Positions 16,527 to 25,009 of a stretch of DNA of 64,000 nucleotides are shown piece by piece (positions within the stretch are counted from its first letter, which is position 1; each line of letters opens with the position of its first letter). Below the pieces are notes generated by a model. That model made no database searches. It was given only the letters and a program-made list of their open reading frames with translations, and was not told where the DNA came from. Both the position numbers and the translations under genes were made by a program. Source of the stretch: Streptomyces sp. SAJ15 (GTDB lineage: Bacteria > Actinomycetota > Actinomycetes > Streptomycetales > Streptomycetaceae); NCBI RefSeq assembly GCF_007595705.1, contig NZ_NISY01000001.1:434001-498000 (forward strand), written 5' to 3'.

Positions 16527-17843
16527 TCAGACCGCCTCGGTCTCGCGGTCGGCACGCGGGGCCTCGCGGTCGGCACGCGGGGCGGCGGCCGTCGTGCCCC
16601 TGCGACGGCGCACCACGACGAAGACCCCCGAGCCCACGGCGAGCGTCGCCGCCACGCCGATCACCCCGGCCAGACCGCCGGAGAGCCGGGCGTCGGAGAC
16701 GTCCTCGACTCCGTAGTCGGCCAGCGGCGAGTCCTTCGCCGCGTGCTCCTCGGTCTTCGCGTCGATGCCGTGGTCCTGCGCCACCTTCTCCAGCCCGTCC
16801 GGGCTGCTGGACGCGTAGAAGCTGACCACGCCGGCGCAGAGGAGGGCCGCGGCCACCCCGGCCAGCCACACCCGCCGCGTCCCGCGCGGGGCGGGGGCGG
16901 GGGCGGTGGCAGGCGCCGCGGCTCGCGCGGGCGCCGCCGCCGGGTCCGTACGGGAGGCGTCCGCGGACCCGCTCGCGGCGGGCGCCGGGCCGGGGTGGCC
17001 GCGGTCCGCGGCGCCGTCCGGGCGCCCGGACCGGGCCGGGACGTCCTCCGCCCGGGTGGGGGCGCCGTCCGGGCGCGCGGTCTCGGTGGGGACGGTCGGC
17101 CCGGCGTTCCGCGCGGTCGGCTCCGCGCTCCGCGGCGTCGAAGGTGACAGCGGCGTCGCCGGTGACAGGGGCGAGACCCGCAGTTCGAGCCGCCGCTCCA
17201 GGCCGCTCGCGCCGTGGACGAGGTCGGGGCGGACGGCGACGACGGCGCCCACCGTGAGGGCGGTGATGGCGGCCTCGCCGACGCCGATGAGCAGGTGGAC
17301 GCCGACCATGGCGGTGAAGACCTTGCCGAGGGCGACGTCGGTGGTGCCGCCGACGGCGTACAGGGCGGTGAAGGCGATGGCGGCGGCCGGGACGGAGACC
17401 AGGGCGGCGACGAACGACGCGACGGTCACCCCGCGCCGGGTGCGCGGCAGGATCCGCAGCAGACCGCGGAAGAGCGCGAAGGCCACGAGGACGGTGACCA
17501 CGCCCATGTCGGTGATGTTGACGCCCAGTGCCGTCAGGCCGCCGTCCGCGAACAGCACGCCCTGCATGAGCAGCACCACGGACAGGCACAGCACCCCCGT
17601 GTAGGGGCCGACGAGTATCGCGGCGAGGGCCCCGCCCAGCAGGTGGCCGCTGGTGCCCGCGGCGACCGGGAAGTTCAGCATCTGCACGGCGAAGACGAAG
17701 GCGGCGACCAGCCCGGCCAGCGGGGCGGTGCGCTCGTCCAGCTCGCGGCGGGCGCCGCGCAGGCAGACCGCGACGGCCGCGGTGGCGACCGCGCCGGTCG
17801 CCACCGACACCGGGGCGTCGATGAATCCGTCGGGGACGTGCAT
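16527..17843 (-). CDS. cbiM: ECF metal-specificity component, CbiM-PDGLE (CbiN-like) fusion
   Basis: This 438-aa fusion starts MHVPDGFIDAP; the N-terminal Met-His is the metal ligand of the CbiM/NikM family, here at positions 1-2. Residues 1-215 form the multi-helix S component. A disordered Pro/Ala linker of about 110 residues follows. The C-terminal part has one helix, then a PDGL motif (SSSPDGLEKVAQDHGI), a short extracellular loop and a final helix, matching the PDGLE/CbiN accessory unit. Fusion of the two parts is known for NikMN-type importers. The operon order is M/N, Q, O. It starts 91 bp below a Nur-like box and the leader is too short for a cobalamin riboswitch. Confidence 0.92.
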   Translation of the reverse strand: MHVPDGFIDAPVSVATGAVATAAVAVCLRGARRELDERTAPLAGLVAAFVFAVQMLNFPVAAGTSGHLLGGALAAILVGPYTGVLCLSVVLLMQGVLFADGGLTALGVNITDMGVVTVLVAFALFRGLLRILPRTRRGVTVASFVAALVSVPAAAIAFTALYAVGGTTDVALGKVFTAMVGVHLLIGVGEAAITALTVGAVVAVRPDLVHGASGLERRLELRVSPLSPATPLSPSTPRSAEPTARNAGPTVPTETARPDGAPTRAEDVPARSGRPDGAADRGHPGPAPAASGSADASRTDPAAAPARAAAPATAPAPAPRGTRRVWLAGVAAALLCAGVVSFYASSSPDGLEKVAQDHGIDAKTEEHAAKDSPLADYGVEDVSDARLSGGLAGVIGVAATLAVGSGVFVVVRRRRGTTAAAPRADREAPRADRETEAV

Positions 17844-17903
17844 GGCGGGCTCCGCTCGGGGGAGGAGGGGGCGGTATGCAGCCGGGCTGGCTGAATCCGT
17901 TCG

Positions 17904-17933
17904 ATAATGGGCTCAGCTGCAAAGCCTTTGCAA
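17904..17933 (-). promoter_or_regulatory. Promoter with Nur-like (nickel uptake regulator) box before the ECF metal operon
   Basis: On the minus strand TTGCAA (17933-17928), 5 bp, then TTGCAG (17922-17917) matches the Nur consensus tTGCaa-N5-ttGCAA recalled from S. coelicolor. The first TTGCAA also fits a -35 hexamer, with CATTAT (17909-17904) as -10 at 18-bp spacing, so a bound repressor would block RNA polymerase. The box is symmetric; the adjacent MFS gene begins 149 bp away on the other strand. Confidence 0.7.
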
Positions 17934-18081
17934 GAGCGCCCACCTCGCGTGACGGTGCTCGGCGCACACCGGTGCGACCCCGGCCGCGCCGCGCGCGGGT
18001 CCACAAGTGGCAGTGGGGGACATTTCGCCGAATGCTGAGGGGAGCAGTCCGCCTCGGGGGCGTCGGGAGGTGCGAGGTTCC

Positions 18082-20118
18082 ATGACCACGGCCACCGAGG
18101 AGCCCTCCGCCGCCCCGGCCCCGCCCGCCCTCGACCGCCGCCACACCAACCTGGTCTTCGTCACCATCGTGCTCGGCATGCTGCTGGCCGCGCTCGACCA
18201 GACGATCGTCTCCACGGCGCTGCCGACGATCGTGGCGGATCTGGGCGGCGGCGGGCACATGGCCTGGGTGGTGACCGCCTATCTGCTCGCCGAGACCGTC
18301 TCCAGCGTGCTGGTGGGGAAGTTCGGCGACCTCTTCGGCCGCAAGGTCGTCTTCCAGGTCAGCGCCGTCGTCTTCATCGCGGGCTCGATCCTGGCCGGCG
18401 CCGCCGACAGCATGCTGCTGCTGATCGTCGCCCGCGCCGTGCAGGGCGTCGGCGGCGGCGGGCTGATGGTCACCGCCATGGCGCTGATCGCGGACGTGAT
18501 CCCGCTGCGGCAGCGCGGGAAGTACCAGGGCGCGCTCGGCGCGGTCTTCGGTGTGACCACCGTCGTCGGCCCGACCCTGGGCGGTGTCTTCACCGACCAC
18601 GCCTCCTGGCGGTGGTGCTTCTACGTCAACGTCCCGGTCGCCATCGTCATGATCGCCATGGCGGCACGGCAGATCCCCGTCGTCCGGGCCGCGGTCCGCC
18701 CGGTCATCGACTACCTGGGGATCGTGCTGGTGGCGCTGGGCTCGTCCGGGCTGGTGCTCGGGCTCGAATGGGGCGGCACCCGGTACCCCTGGGGATCGGC
18801 GGAGGTCGTCGGTCTCCTCGCCGGCTCCGCGGTGCTGCTGACCGCCTTCGTCCTGGTCGAGCTGCGGGCGCGGGAGCCGATGCTGCCGATGCGCCTGTTC
18901 CGCAACCCCGTCTTCACGGTCTGCTCGCTGCTCAGCTTCATCGTCGGCTTCTCGTTGCTGGGCGCGCTCACCTACCTGCCGACGTACCTCCAGTTCGTCG
19001 ACGGGGTCTCCGCCACAGAGTCGGGCGTCCGCACCCTGCCGCTGATCGTCGGCCTGCTGGGCACCTCCGTGCTCTCCGGCGTCGTCGTCAGCCGCACCGG
19101 CCGCTATCGGCTGTTCCCGATCTCGGGCACCGCCGTGATGGCGCTGGGGCTGTATCTCATGGCGACCATGGGCCCGGACACCGGGGTGTGGCTGGAGTCG
19201 CTGTACATGCTCGTGCTGGGCGCCGGCATCGGGCTGGCCATGCAGGTGCTCACGATCGCGGTGCAGAACACCGTCCCGTACCACGAGCTGGGCACCGCCA
19301 CCTCCGGCGTGACCTTCTTCCGCACCCTCGGCAGCTCCTTCGGCACCGCGGTCTTCGGCACCCTCTACAGCGGTCGGCTCGAATCCGAGCTCCGCGCGGC
19401 GCTCGCCGAGTCCCCCGACGTGCCGCCGGCCGCCGTCCGGGACCCGCAGGCGCTCACCGCCCTGCCGCCGGCCCAGGGGCGACCCGTCGTGGAGGCGTAC
19501 GCCGAGACCATCGGCTACGTCTTCCAGTGGGTGGTGCCCGTCGCCGCCGCCGGCTTCGTCATCGCCTGGTTCCTCAAGGAGGTCCCGCTGCGCGACAGCG
19601 CCCGCGCGGGCGCCGTCGACCTGGGCGAGGGCTTCTCCGCCCCGGACACCCCCGACCCCGAACGGCAGCTGGAGCGCGCGGTGGCCAACGTGCTGCGCCA
19701 CGCCGAGGAGCCCGTCAGCCGTCAGCTGCTGGCCCGCTCCGGCTCCCCGCTGGGCCCGGCCGAGGCATGGGCGTTGGGCCAGATCCACTGGCGGGAGCAT
19801 CTGCGCGGGGAGGCCCGGCTCGGCGACGTGGCCGCCGCGCACCGGATGCCGCCGGAGGTGCTGCGGCCCGCCTTCGACCGGCTCGTCGCCGGCCGCTACG
19901 CGCGTCTTTCCGCGGACGGCCGGCTCGCCCTCACCCGCGCCGGCCGTGCCGAGATCCAGCGGCTCAGCGCCGCCTGGCGCGGCTGGCTCGACGAGCACCT
20001 GGAGGACTGGGACGCCGGCGATCCCGCCGATCGCGTCCTCCTGGACCACGCGCTGGACCACATCGCCGCCCGGCTGCTGGAGGAGAGCGAGTCCCGGCAG
20101 GAGCGGATGGCGGTCTGA
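18082..20118 (+). CDS. MFS drug exporter (DHA2, 14-TM) with C-terminal winged-helix-like domain
   Basis: The 678-aa protein has about 500 N-terminal residues forming a 14-helix DHA2/EmrB-type exporter: the first helix ends DQTIVSTALPTIVADLGG (motif D1) and GKFGDLFGRKVVF is the loop 2-3 motif A. GAVFGVTTVVGPTLGGVFTD is motif C, which marks drug:H+ antiporters. Residues about 530-678 are hydrophilic and helical with a segment FDRLVAGRYARLSADGRLALTRAGRAEIQRL that looks like a MarR-type wing. The DNA-binding role of this tail is unproven. ATG 18082 follows GCGAGGTTCC; a GTG at 18007 adds 25 weak residues. Confidence 0.9.
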   Translation: MTTATEEPSAAPAPPALDRRHTNLVFVTIVLGMLLAALDQTIVSTALPTIVADLGGGGHMAWVVTAYLLAETVSSVLVGKFGDLFGRKVVFQVSAVVFIAGSILAGAADSMLLLIVARAVQGVGGGGLMVTAMALIADVIPLRQRGKYQGALGAVFGVTTVVGPTLGGVFTDHASWRWCFYVNVPVAIVMIAMAARQIPVVRAAVRPVIDYLGIVLVALGSSGLVLGLEWGGTRYPWGSAEVVGLLAGSAVLLTAFVLVELRAREPMLPMRLFRNPVFTVCSLLSFIVGFSLLGALTYLPTYLQFVDGVSATESGVRTLPLIVGLLGTSVLSGVVVSRTGRYRLFPISGTAVMALGLYLMATMGPDTGVWLESLYMLVLGAGIGLAMQVLTIAVQNTVPYHELGTATSGVTFFRTLGSSFGTAVFGTLYSGRLESELRAALAESPDVPPAAVRDPQALTALPPAQGRPVVEAYAETIGYVFQWVVPVAAAGFVIAWFLKEVPLRDSARAGAVDLGEGFSAPDTPDPERQLERAVANVLRHAEEPVSRQLLARSGSPLGPAEAWALGQIHWREHLRGEARLGDVAAAHRMPPEVLRPAFDRLVAGRYARLSADGRLALTRAGRAEIQRLSAAWRGWLDEHLEDWDAGDPADRVLLDHALDHIAARLLEESESRQERMAV

Positions 20119-20237
20119 GATCCGCGCCCGCCGCGCGCCCGCCCAAGGCGGCGCCCGTGGCCCGTGTCCCGCCCCGGCACGAGTCGCCGCCCGGGCCCGG
20201 TGGCGCGACCATGAGAGGAGGCGAGAGGAGGCGGACC

Positions 20238-20510
20238 ATGATGGGCAAGAACTGGAATGTGCAGCTGAGCATCACCTCCATGGACCGTGTGACCATGTGC
20301 GAGGCCCGGCTGACCGGGAAGGAAGGCGCCGGGGCGCTGGTCGGCGAGGGACAGGCGCGCACCAACCCGGCCGATGAGAACGTGCCCGCGATCGGGGACG
20401 AGCTCGCGGCCGCGCGGGCGCTCTCGGACCTGTCGCACCAACTGCTCCACGCGGCGGTCAAGGACATCGAGGAGCACACGCACGAGCATGTGCAGCGGCT
20501 GAAGGTCTGA
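20238..20510 (+). CDS. DUF1876 (dsRBD-like) protein
   Basis: The 90-aa protein has the DUF1876 pattern: a first strand with WNVQLSITSMDRVTMCEARL, then GEGQARTNPADENVPAIGDELAAARALSDLSHQLLHAAVKDIEEHTHE. The family is restricted largely to actinobacteria and adopts a small double-stranded-RNA-binding-like fold; its function is unknown. A purine-rich ribosome site (GAGAGGAGG) lies just upstream of tandem ATGs at 20238 and 20241. It is monocistronic, 119 bp after the MFS gene. Confidence 0.9.
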   Translation: MMGKNWNVQLSITSMDRVTMCEARLTGKEGAGALVGEGQARTNPADENVPAIGDELAAARALSDLSHQLLHAAVKDIEEHTHEHVQRLKV

Positions 20511-20574
20511 GGCGCCCGGGCTCCCCTGTCCACGTCACCTTCATCCCCCACCACCGCACGCCGGCCGACCCGCG

Positions 20575-21426
20575 TCAGCCGGCGTGCAGCATGAGGCCGA
20601 TGCCGACCACCAGCAGGCCGGCGGCGACCATCCTCGGCCCGCCGAAGCGCTCCTTGAAGAGGACCGTGCCGATCGCCGCCCCCACGATGATCGAGGACTC
20701 GCGCAGCGCGGCGATCGGGGCGAGCGGGGCGCGCGTCTGAGCCCACAGCACCAGGGAGTACGCGAAGACCGAGAGCGCCCCGCCCAGCAGCCCGCGCCGG
20801 GCGAACGGGCGCAGTTGGCGCGGCAGCGACCCGCGCCGTACGGCCAGGGCGTAGGCGGGCACCGCCAGGCCCTCCAGGGCCATCAGCCAGGCGATGTAGC
20901 CGATCGAGCTGCCGGAGGCGCGGACGCCGAGCCCGTCGACGACGGTGTAGCCGGCGATCGACAGCCCCGTGGCGACGGCGGCGGCCAGGGCGGGCCAGTG
21001 CGGGCGCGCCCCCGAGCCGCGGATGCCCCACAGGGCGACGCCCACCAGCCCCGCCGAGGCGACGACGACTCCGGCCGTCTGCCAGCCGTCGGGCCGCTCG
21101 CCCGCGAAGGCGGCGGCGAGGACGGTGACGACCAGCGGCGCGGTGCCGCGCGCGATCGGATACATCTGGCCGAAGTCGCCCAGTCGGAAGGAGCGCATCA
21201 ACAGCGCGTAGTAGACGACGTGCAGCACCGCGGAGGCGATCAGATACGGCCAGGCGCCGCCGTCCGGCAACGGCACGAAGGGGAGCAGGGCCAGTCCGCA
21301 CAGCGCGCCGCCGCCGCTCACCAGGGTGAAGGCGAGCAACTGGTCCTTGATGCCGTGCGCGATGGCGTTCCACGAGGCGTGGGTGACGGCGGCGACCAGG
21401 ACCGCCGCCGCGACGAGCGGGGTCAC
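20575..21426 (-). CDS. EamA/DMT superfamily membrane transporter
   Basis: The 283-aa protein has about ten hydrophobic helices in two EamA repeats of five: the first runs from VAAAVLVAAVTHASWNAIAHG, the second from PHWPALAAAVATGLSIAGYTVVDG. RMVAAGLLVVGIGLML is the final helix. The pattern YPIARGTAPLVV followed by GERPDGWQTAGVVV is typical of drug/metabolite exporters. The substrate is unknown. It starts at GTG 21426, divergent from the permease gene at 21735. Confidence 0.88.
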   Translation of the reverse strand: MTPLVAAAVLVAAVTHASWNAIAHGIKDQLLAFTLVSGGGALCGLALLPFVPLPDGGAWPYLIASAVLHVVYYALLMRSFRLGDFGQMYPIARGTAPLVVTVLAAAFAGERPDGWQTAGVVVASAGLVGVALWGIRGSGARPHWPALAAAVATGLSIAGYTVVDGLGVRASGSSIGYIAWLMALEGLAVPAYALAVRRGSLPRQLRPFARRGLLGGALSVFAYSLVLWAQTRAPLAPIAALRESSIIVGAAIGTVLFKERFGGPRMVAAGLLVVGIGLMLHAG

Positions 21427-21734
21427 CGCCGGGATATGCGACGGAGGGCGACCGGGACGAACGGGCGGGCGGCGGTGTCCGGTGTGGGCATGGGGCGACG
21501 CTAGCGCCGGCCGGAGCCGCCCCGCGACGCGATCTTCGTCACGCCGACGACGCGTGACGGCCGGTCCGCCGCCCGCGTCGCCACGGCGGTGGCGCGGGCC
21601 CCGCCGGAGCCGGGCCGTCCACGCGGGCTTCGCCTCCGGCCTGTCCGTCCGGCCTTCGGGGTGGGGACAACCCCACCCCGAAAGCGCGGGCTCGCTCCAT
21701 GGCCAACCCCCGGCGGGCCTACCAGGCTTGAGGA
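21427..21734. other. 308-bp gap between the EamA and FtsX-type genes
   Basis: No credible gene is visible on either strand. The stretch holds a strong 12-bp hairpin at 21655-21682 (listed separately) and the presumed divergent promoters. The last 50 bases before the permease ATG contain GGCTTGAGGA as a ribosome site. Confidence 0.5.
21655..21682 (+). terminator. Orphan hairpin with 12-bp arms
   Basis: TTCGGGGTGGGG (21655-21666) and CCCCACCCCGAA (21671-21682) pair perfectly around a 4-base loop. It resembles an intrinsic terminator, but no gene on either strand ends before it: the flanking genes diverge. It could be an attenuator for the permease or the remnant terminator of a lost gene. Confidence 0.5.
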
Positions 21735-23084
21735 ATGATCACAGGACTGACCGTCTCCGCCCTGCGCGGCCATCGACCGGCGCTGGCCGGGACCGCCGTC
21801 GCGGCGCTGTTCGCCGCGACCGTGGTGGGCGCCTCCACCACCGTGCTCACGGCGACGAGTGGGGACGGGCTGCCGGCGGGCGTCCGCGCGGAGGTGGCGG
21901 AGAGCGGCGTGCGGGACATGGCGGCCGTCCTGCTGGTGGGCTCTATCTATATGTCGATATTCGTGCTCGCGTCGACGATGAGCACGGCCGTGGCGCAGCA
22001 GCACCGGGAGTTCGCCCTCGTCCGCGCGATCGGCGCCCGCCCCCGGCAGATTCGCCGCGCGGTGGTGCTCCAGGCGCTCGCGGTCACGCTGCCGGCGGCG
22101 CTCGCGGGCTGTGGCCTCGGGGCGGTCCTGGGACGGCTCTGGTTCCAGGGGATGCGCGACCACGGCCTGATCCCGGCCGAGATGGCGTTCCGGTACCACT
22201 GGGCGGCCCTGCCGGTGTGCCTGGCCGTCGCCGTGGTCACCTCGGCCCTCGCCGCCGCGCTCGGCTCCCTGCGCTTCTCCCTGCTCCGCCCGGCCAGGGC
22301 CGCGGCCGAGGCGGCGGCCGGACGCCCCGGGCTCGGGTGGTTCCGGTGCGCGCTGGGCCTGTTGACGGTCCTGGGCGGCGTGACGCTCTCCGTGCTGCTG
22401 GCGCGCCAACCGGCGGACGAGGCGAGCGAGGGCGCCTTCCTGGTGCTGCTCCTGTTCTGCGCGGGGGTCGGGCTGCTGGGCCCGCGCCTGGTGGCGCCCG
22501 CGGCCCGGCTGGTCTCGGCGCCCGCCCGCCGGCTCGGCGGCAGCGCCCGTCTCGCGGCGCTCAACGTCCGCTCCCAGCCGCGCCGCTTCGCCGCCGCGCT
22601 CACCCCGCTCACCCTGGTCGTCGCCTTCGGCCTCACCAAGATCGCCATGCGGACCACGGCCGCCCACCACACCGGCTCCGCGGGCACCCCCGGCGAGGTC
22701 TGGCTCGACTACGCGGGCACGGGGCTGTACGCGGGCTTCGCCGCCATCGCCGCCGCCAACACCCTGGCCATGATCTCCTTCGACCGCCGCCGCGAGATCG
22801 CCCTGCTACGGGTGGTGGGCACCCTGCGCCGGCAGGCCCTGGCGATGGCCGCCTGGGAGGCGTGCGTCGTCTCCCTCACGGCGCTCGTGCTCGGCGCCGC
22901 CATCGCCCTGGCCACCCTGGCCCCCATGCTGCACACCGCCTTCGGCTCCCCCTGGCCGTATCTGCCGCTGCCGTTCACGTCGGCCGTCGCCGGGGCGACC
23001 CTGCTGCTGACGCTGTTGGCGACGGGGCTGCCGGTGCGGACGGCGCTGCGCGGCCGGGCGATCGCCGCCCTGAAGGCGGCGTGA
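21735..23084 (+). CDS. FtsX-like ABC transporter permease, compact form
   Basis: This 449-aa permease has two FtsX-type cores. The first contains ASTMSTAVAQQHREFALVRAIGARPRQIRRAV (about residues 75-105), the second ANTLAMISFDRRREIALLRVVGTLRRQALAMA (about residues 335-367); each is followed by two or more membrane helices, and the extracellular domains are very short. Such permeases work with a MacB/LolD-type ATPase, yet none is encoded in the neighbouring genes, which is unusual. It ends before a strong bidirectional terminator. The first repeat starts abruptly (MITGLTVSALRGHRPALAG), as in other short Streptomyces members. Confidence 0.88.
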   Translation: MITGLTVSALRGHRPALAGTAVAALFAATVVGASTTVLTATSGDGLPAGVRAEVAESGVRDMAAVLLVGSIYMSIFVLASTMSTAVAQQHREFALVRAIGARPRQIRRAVVLQALAVTLPAALAGCGLGAVLGRLWFQGMRDHGLIPAEMAFRYHWAALPVCLAVAVVTSALAAALGSLRFSLLRPARAAAEAAAGRPGLGWFRCALGLLTVLGGVTLSVLLARQPADEASEGAFLVLLLFCAGVGLLGPRLVAPAARLVSAPARRLGGSARLAALNVRSQPRRFAAALTPLTLVVAFGLTKIAMRTTAAHHTGSAGTPGEVWLDYAGTGLYAGFAAIAAANTLAMISFDRRREIALLRVVGTLRRQALAMAAWEACVVSLTALVLGAAIALATLAPMLHTAFGSPWPYLPLPFTSAVAGATLLLTLLATGLPVRTALRGRAIAALKAA

Positions 23085-23176
23085 GCGCCGCGGTAGAGCC
23101 ATGCGGACCCGCCCGTGGCGCCGGGCGTGCGGACCCGGGCATGCGGACACCGACAGACGACGCGGGCTCCAGCACA

Positions 23177-23228
23177 TGACGCGACGGTGCCCCGGGCGGG
23201 AGATCCCGTCCGGGGCACCGTCGCGTCA
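23177..23228. terminator. Bidirectional terminator, 19-bp perfect stem
   Basis: The arms at 23177-23195 and 23210-23228 are fully complementary over 19 bp (beginning TGACGCGACGG), and the loop itself contains a CGGGA/TCCCG mini-stem. It lies between two convergent genes, the FtsX-type permease and the penicillin-binding lipoprotein. Confidence 0.9.
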
Positions 23229-23235
23229 CGCCTCG

Positions 23236-24903
23236 TCAGCCCGCCCGCAGCACCGCGGCCACGATCGGGCCGGCGGTGTCGCCGCCGTGGCCGCTGGCCG
23301 GGACGACGGCGGCCGCGGCGAGATCCCCGCGGTAGGCGGTGAACCAGCCGTTGGGCTTCTCCTGGCCGTCCACCTCGGCCGAGCCGGTCTTGGCGCCGGC
23401 GTCACCGCCGACGCCGGCCATCGCCTGCGCGGCGGTGCCGGAGGTGGCGGTGACCTTCATCAGGTCGCGCAACTGCTTGGCGGTGGCCGGCTTCAGGGAG
23501 CGGGCGGCCTTGGCGATCGGGCGGCCGTCCAGCTTCGGGGAGACGAAGTACGGCTGCCGGAAGGTGCCGCTGCGCACCGTGGCGGCCACCGACGCCATGT
23601 TGAGCGGGTTCATCCGCACACCGCCCTGGCCGATCAGCGAGGCGGCCTTGGGGGCGTCCTTCTGGACCGGGACCGCGCCGTCGAAGGTGGCCACGCCGGT
23701 CTGCCAGTTGAGGCCGATGCCGAAGACGTCACGGGCCTCCTTCGTCAGGTCGTCGTCGGCGAGCTTGGCCGCCTTGCTGATGAAGGCCGTGTTGCAGGAG
23801 CGGGCGAAGGACTGCGCGAAGGTCCCGCCGCGGATCTCGAACTTCTTGTCGTTCTGGAACTTCCAGCCGCCGTACGAGGAGTACTTGGGGCACGGGTGGG
23901 CCTTGCCGTAGGAGGCCAGGCCCTTGTCGATGAGGAGCGCCGAGGAGATGACCTTCATCGTGGAACCCGGGGCCAGGGAGCCCTGGAGGGCCAGGTTGAA
24001 GCCCTCGGCGGGGGAGTTGGCGACCGCCAGGATCTCGCCGGTGCTGGGCTTGATCGCCACCACCGCGGCCTTGGACCGCCTGTTCACCGCCCGCTCGGCG
24101 GCCTTCTGGAGGCCGGCGTCGATGGTGGTCCTCAGGGTGCCGGGGGTGCCCTTGGAGAGGACCTTCAGCGTCTCGTCCGGCAGCGCCTTGCCGTTGGCGC
24201 CCTTGGCGCCCTTGCCACGGGCGATCCAGGTCTCGATGCCCGCCGTGCCGCCCGCCTTCTTGCCGTACCGCTCGCGCAGCCCCGCCAGCACGCCCTTGAG
24301 CGCCGGGTGTTCGGCGGCGCGCAGCTCCTTGCCGTCGCGGTCGACCGCCTTGATGGGCGGGGCGTCCGCCGGGCCCGTCCTCAGCCGGTCCCCGGCCCCG
24401 AGCCTGGGGTGGAGCACCGAGGGCTTCCAGTCGACGACCGCCTCGCCGGTGGCCTCGTCCCGCACCACGGTGAGGGCGGACCGGTACGCCAGCGGGGCGC
24501 GCAGCTTCCCGTAGCCGATCTCCGCGGCCACCGAGAAGGGCACGGAGGCGCCTGAGCCGCCGCCCGGCACCGGCTTCAGCGTCACCTTCGCGATGTGGGC
24601 GTCCTTGCGGTACGCGGCCAGCGCCGCGGCCGCCGCCTTCTTGTCGTCCGTCAGCCCGGCGGCCTTGGCGGTGTCGCCCGCGGCCCAGGCGGCGAGGAAG
24701 TCACCGGAGGCGGTCGTCACCTCCTCCGCGCTGAGCGGACCGGTCTTCACCCGCTTGGCGGCGGGGGCCTCGTCCGCGCCGCCGTCCCGTGTGTTCCGCG
24801 TCCCGGACGCCGACGAGTCCTCGCCGCCTCCGCAGCCGCTGACCCCGACCAGTACGGCGCTGACTGCGCCCGCGATGATCGCGGCTCTGGCACCACTCCG
24901 CAT
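23236..24903 (-). CDS. Penicillin-binding lipoprotein with MecA-type N-terminal domain
   Basis: This 555-aa class B PBP has a lipoprotein signal (MRSGARAAIIAGAVSAVLVG, then VSGC with the lipidated Cys near residue 25) and an NTF2-like MecA N-terminal domain (about residues 60-165). A dimerisation segment follows, then a transpeptidase domain with all active-site motifs: SxxK in PGSTMKV, SxN in SCNTAF and KTG in AKTGSAE. It should cross-link peptidoglycan at the outer face of the membrane and may have reduced beta-lactam affinity. ATG 24903 gives a canonical signal; an ATG at 24939 adds 12 residues. It sits just downstream of pmt. Confidence 0.92.
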   Translation of the reverse strand: MRSGARAAIIAGAVSAVLVGVSGCGGGEDSSASGTRNTRDGGADEAPAAKRVKTGPLSAEEVTTASGDFLAAWAAGDTAKAAGLTDDKKAAAAALAAYRKDAHIAKVTLKPVPGGGSGASVPFSVAAEIGYGKLRAPLAYRSALTVVRDEATGEAVVDWKPSVLHPRLGAGDRLRTGPADAPPIKAVDRDGKELRAAEHPALKGVLAGLRERYGKKAGGTAGIETWIARGKGAKGANGKALPDETLKVLSKGTPGTLRTTIDAGLQKAAERAVNRRSKAAVVAIKPSTGEILAVANSPAEGFNLALQGSLAPGSTMKVISSALLIDKGLASYGKAHPCPKYSSYGGWKFQNDKKFEIRGGTFAQSFARSCNTAFISKAAKLADDDLTKEARDVFGIGLNWQTGVATFDGAVPVQKDAPKAASLIGQGGVRMNPLNMASVAATVRSGTFRQPYFVSPKLDGRPIAKAARSLKPATAKQLRDLMKVTATSGTAAQAMAGVGGDAGAKTGSAEVDGQEKPNGWFTAYRGDLAAAAVVPASGHGGDTAGPIVAAVLRAG

Positions 24904-25009
24904 CCGAGAACCCCCACAGTCCTTCAAAAAGCCCTTCATCACCTGATGAAGCGGCGCGGTGCGGGGCACCTTACCGAGAAACCCGGCAGGGGTCAGATCG
25001 CCCCTCCCG

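Noticed and set aside
17844..17940. Cobalamin riboswitch upstream of the metal transporter operon
   Set aside because: The promoter elements lie only 60-90 bases from the start codon, leaving no room for a 200-nt B12 element, and no B12-box-like sequence is seen.
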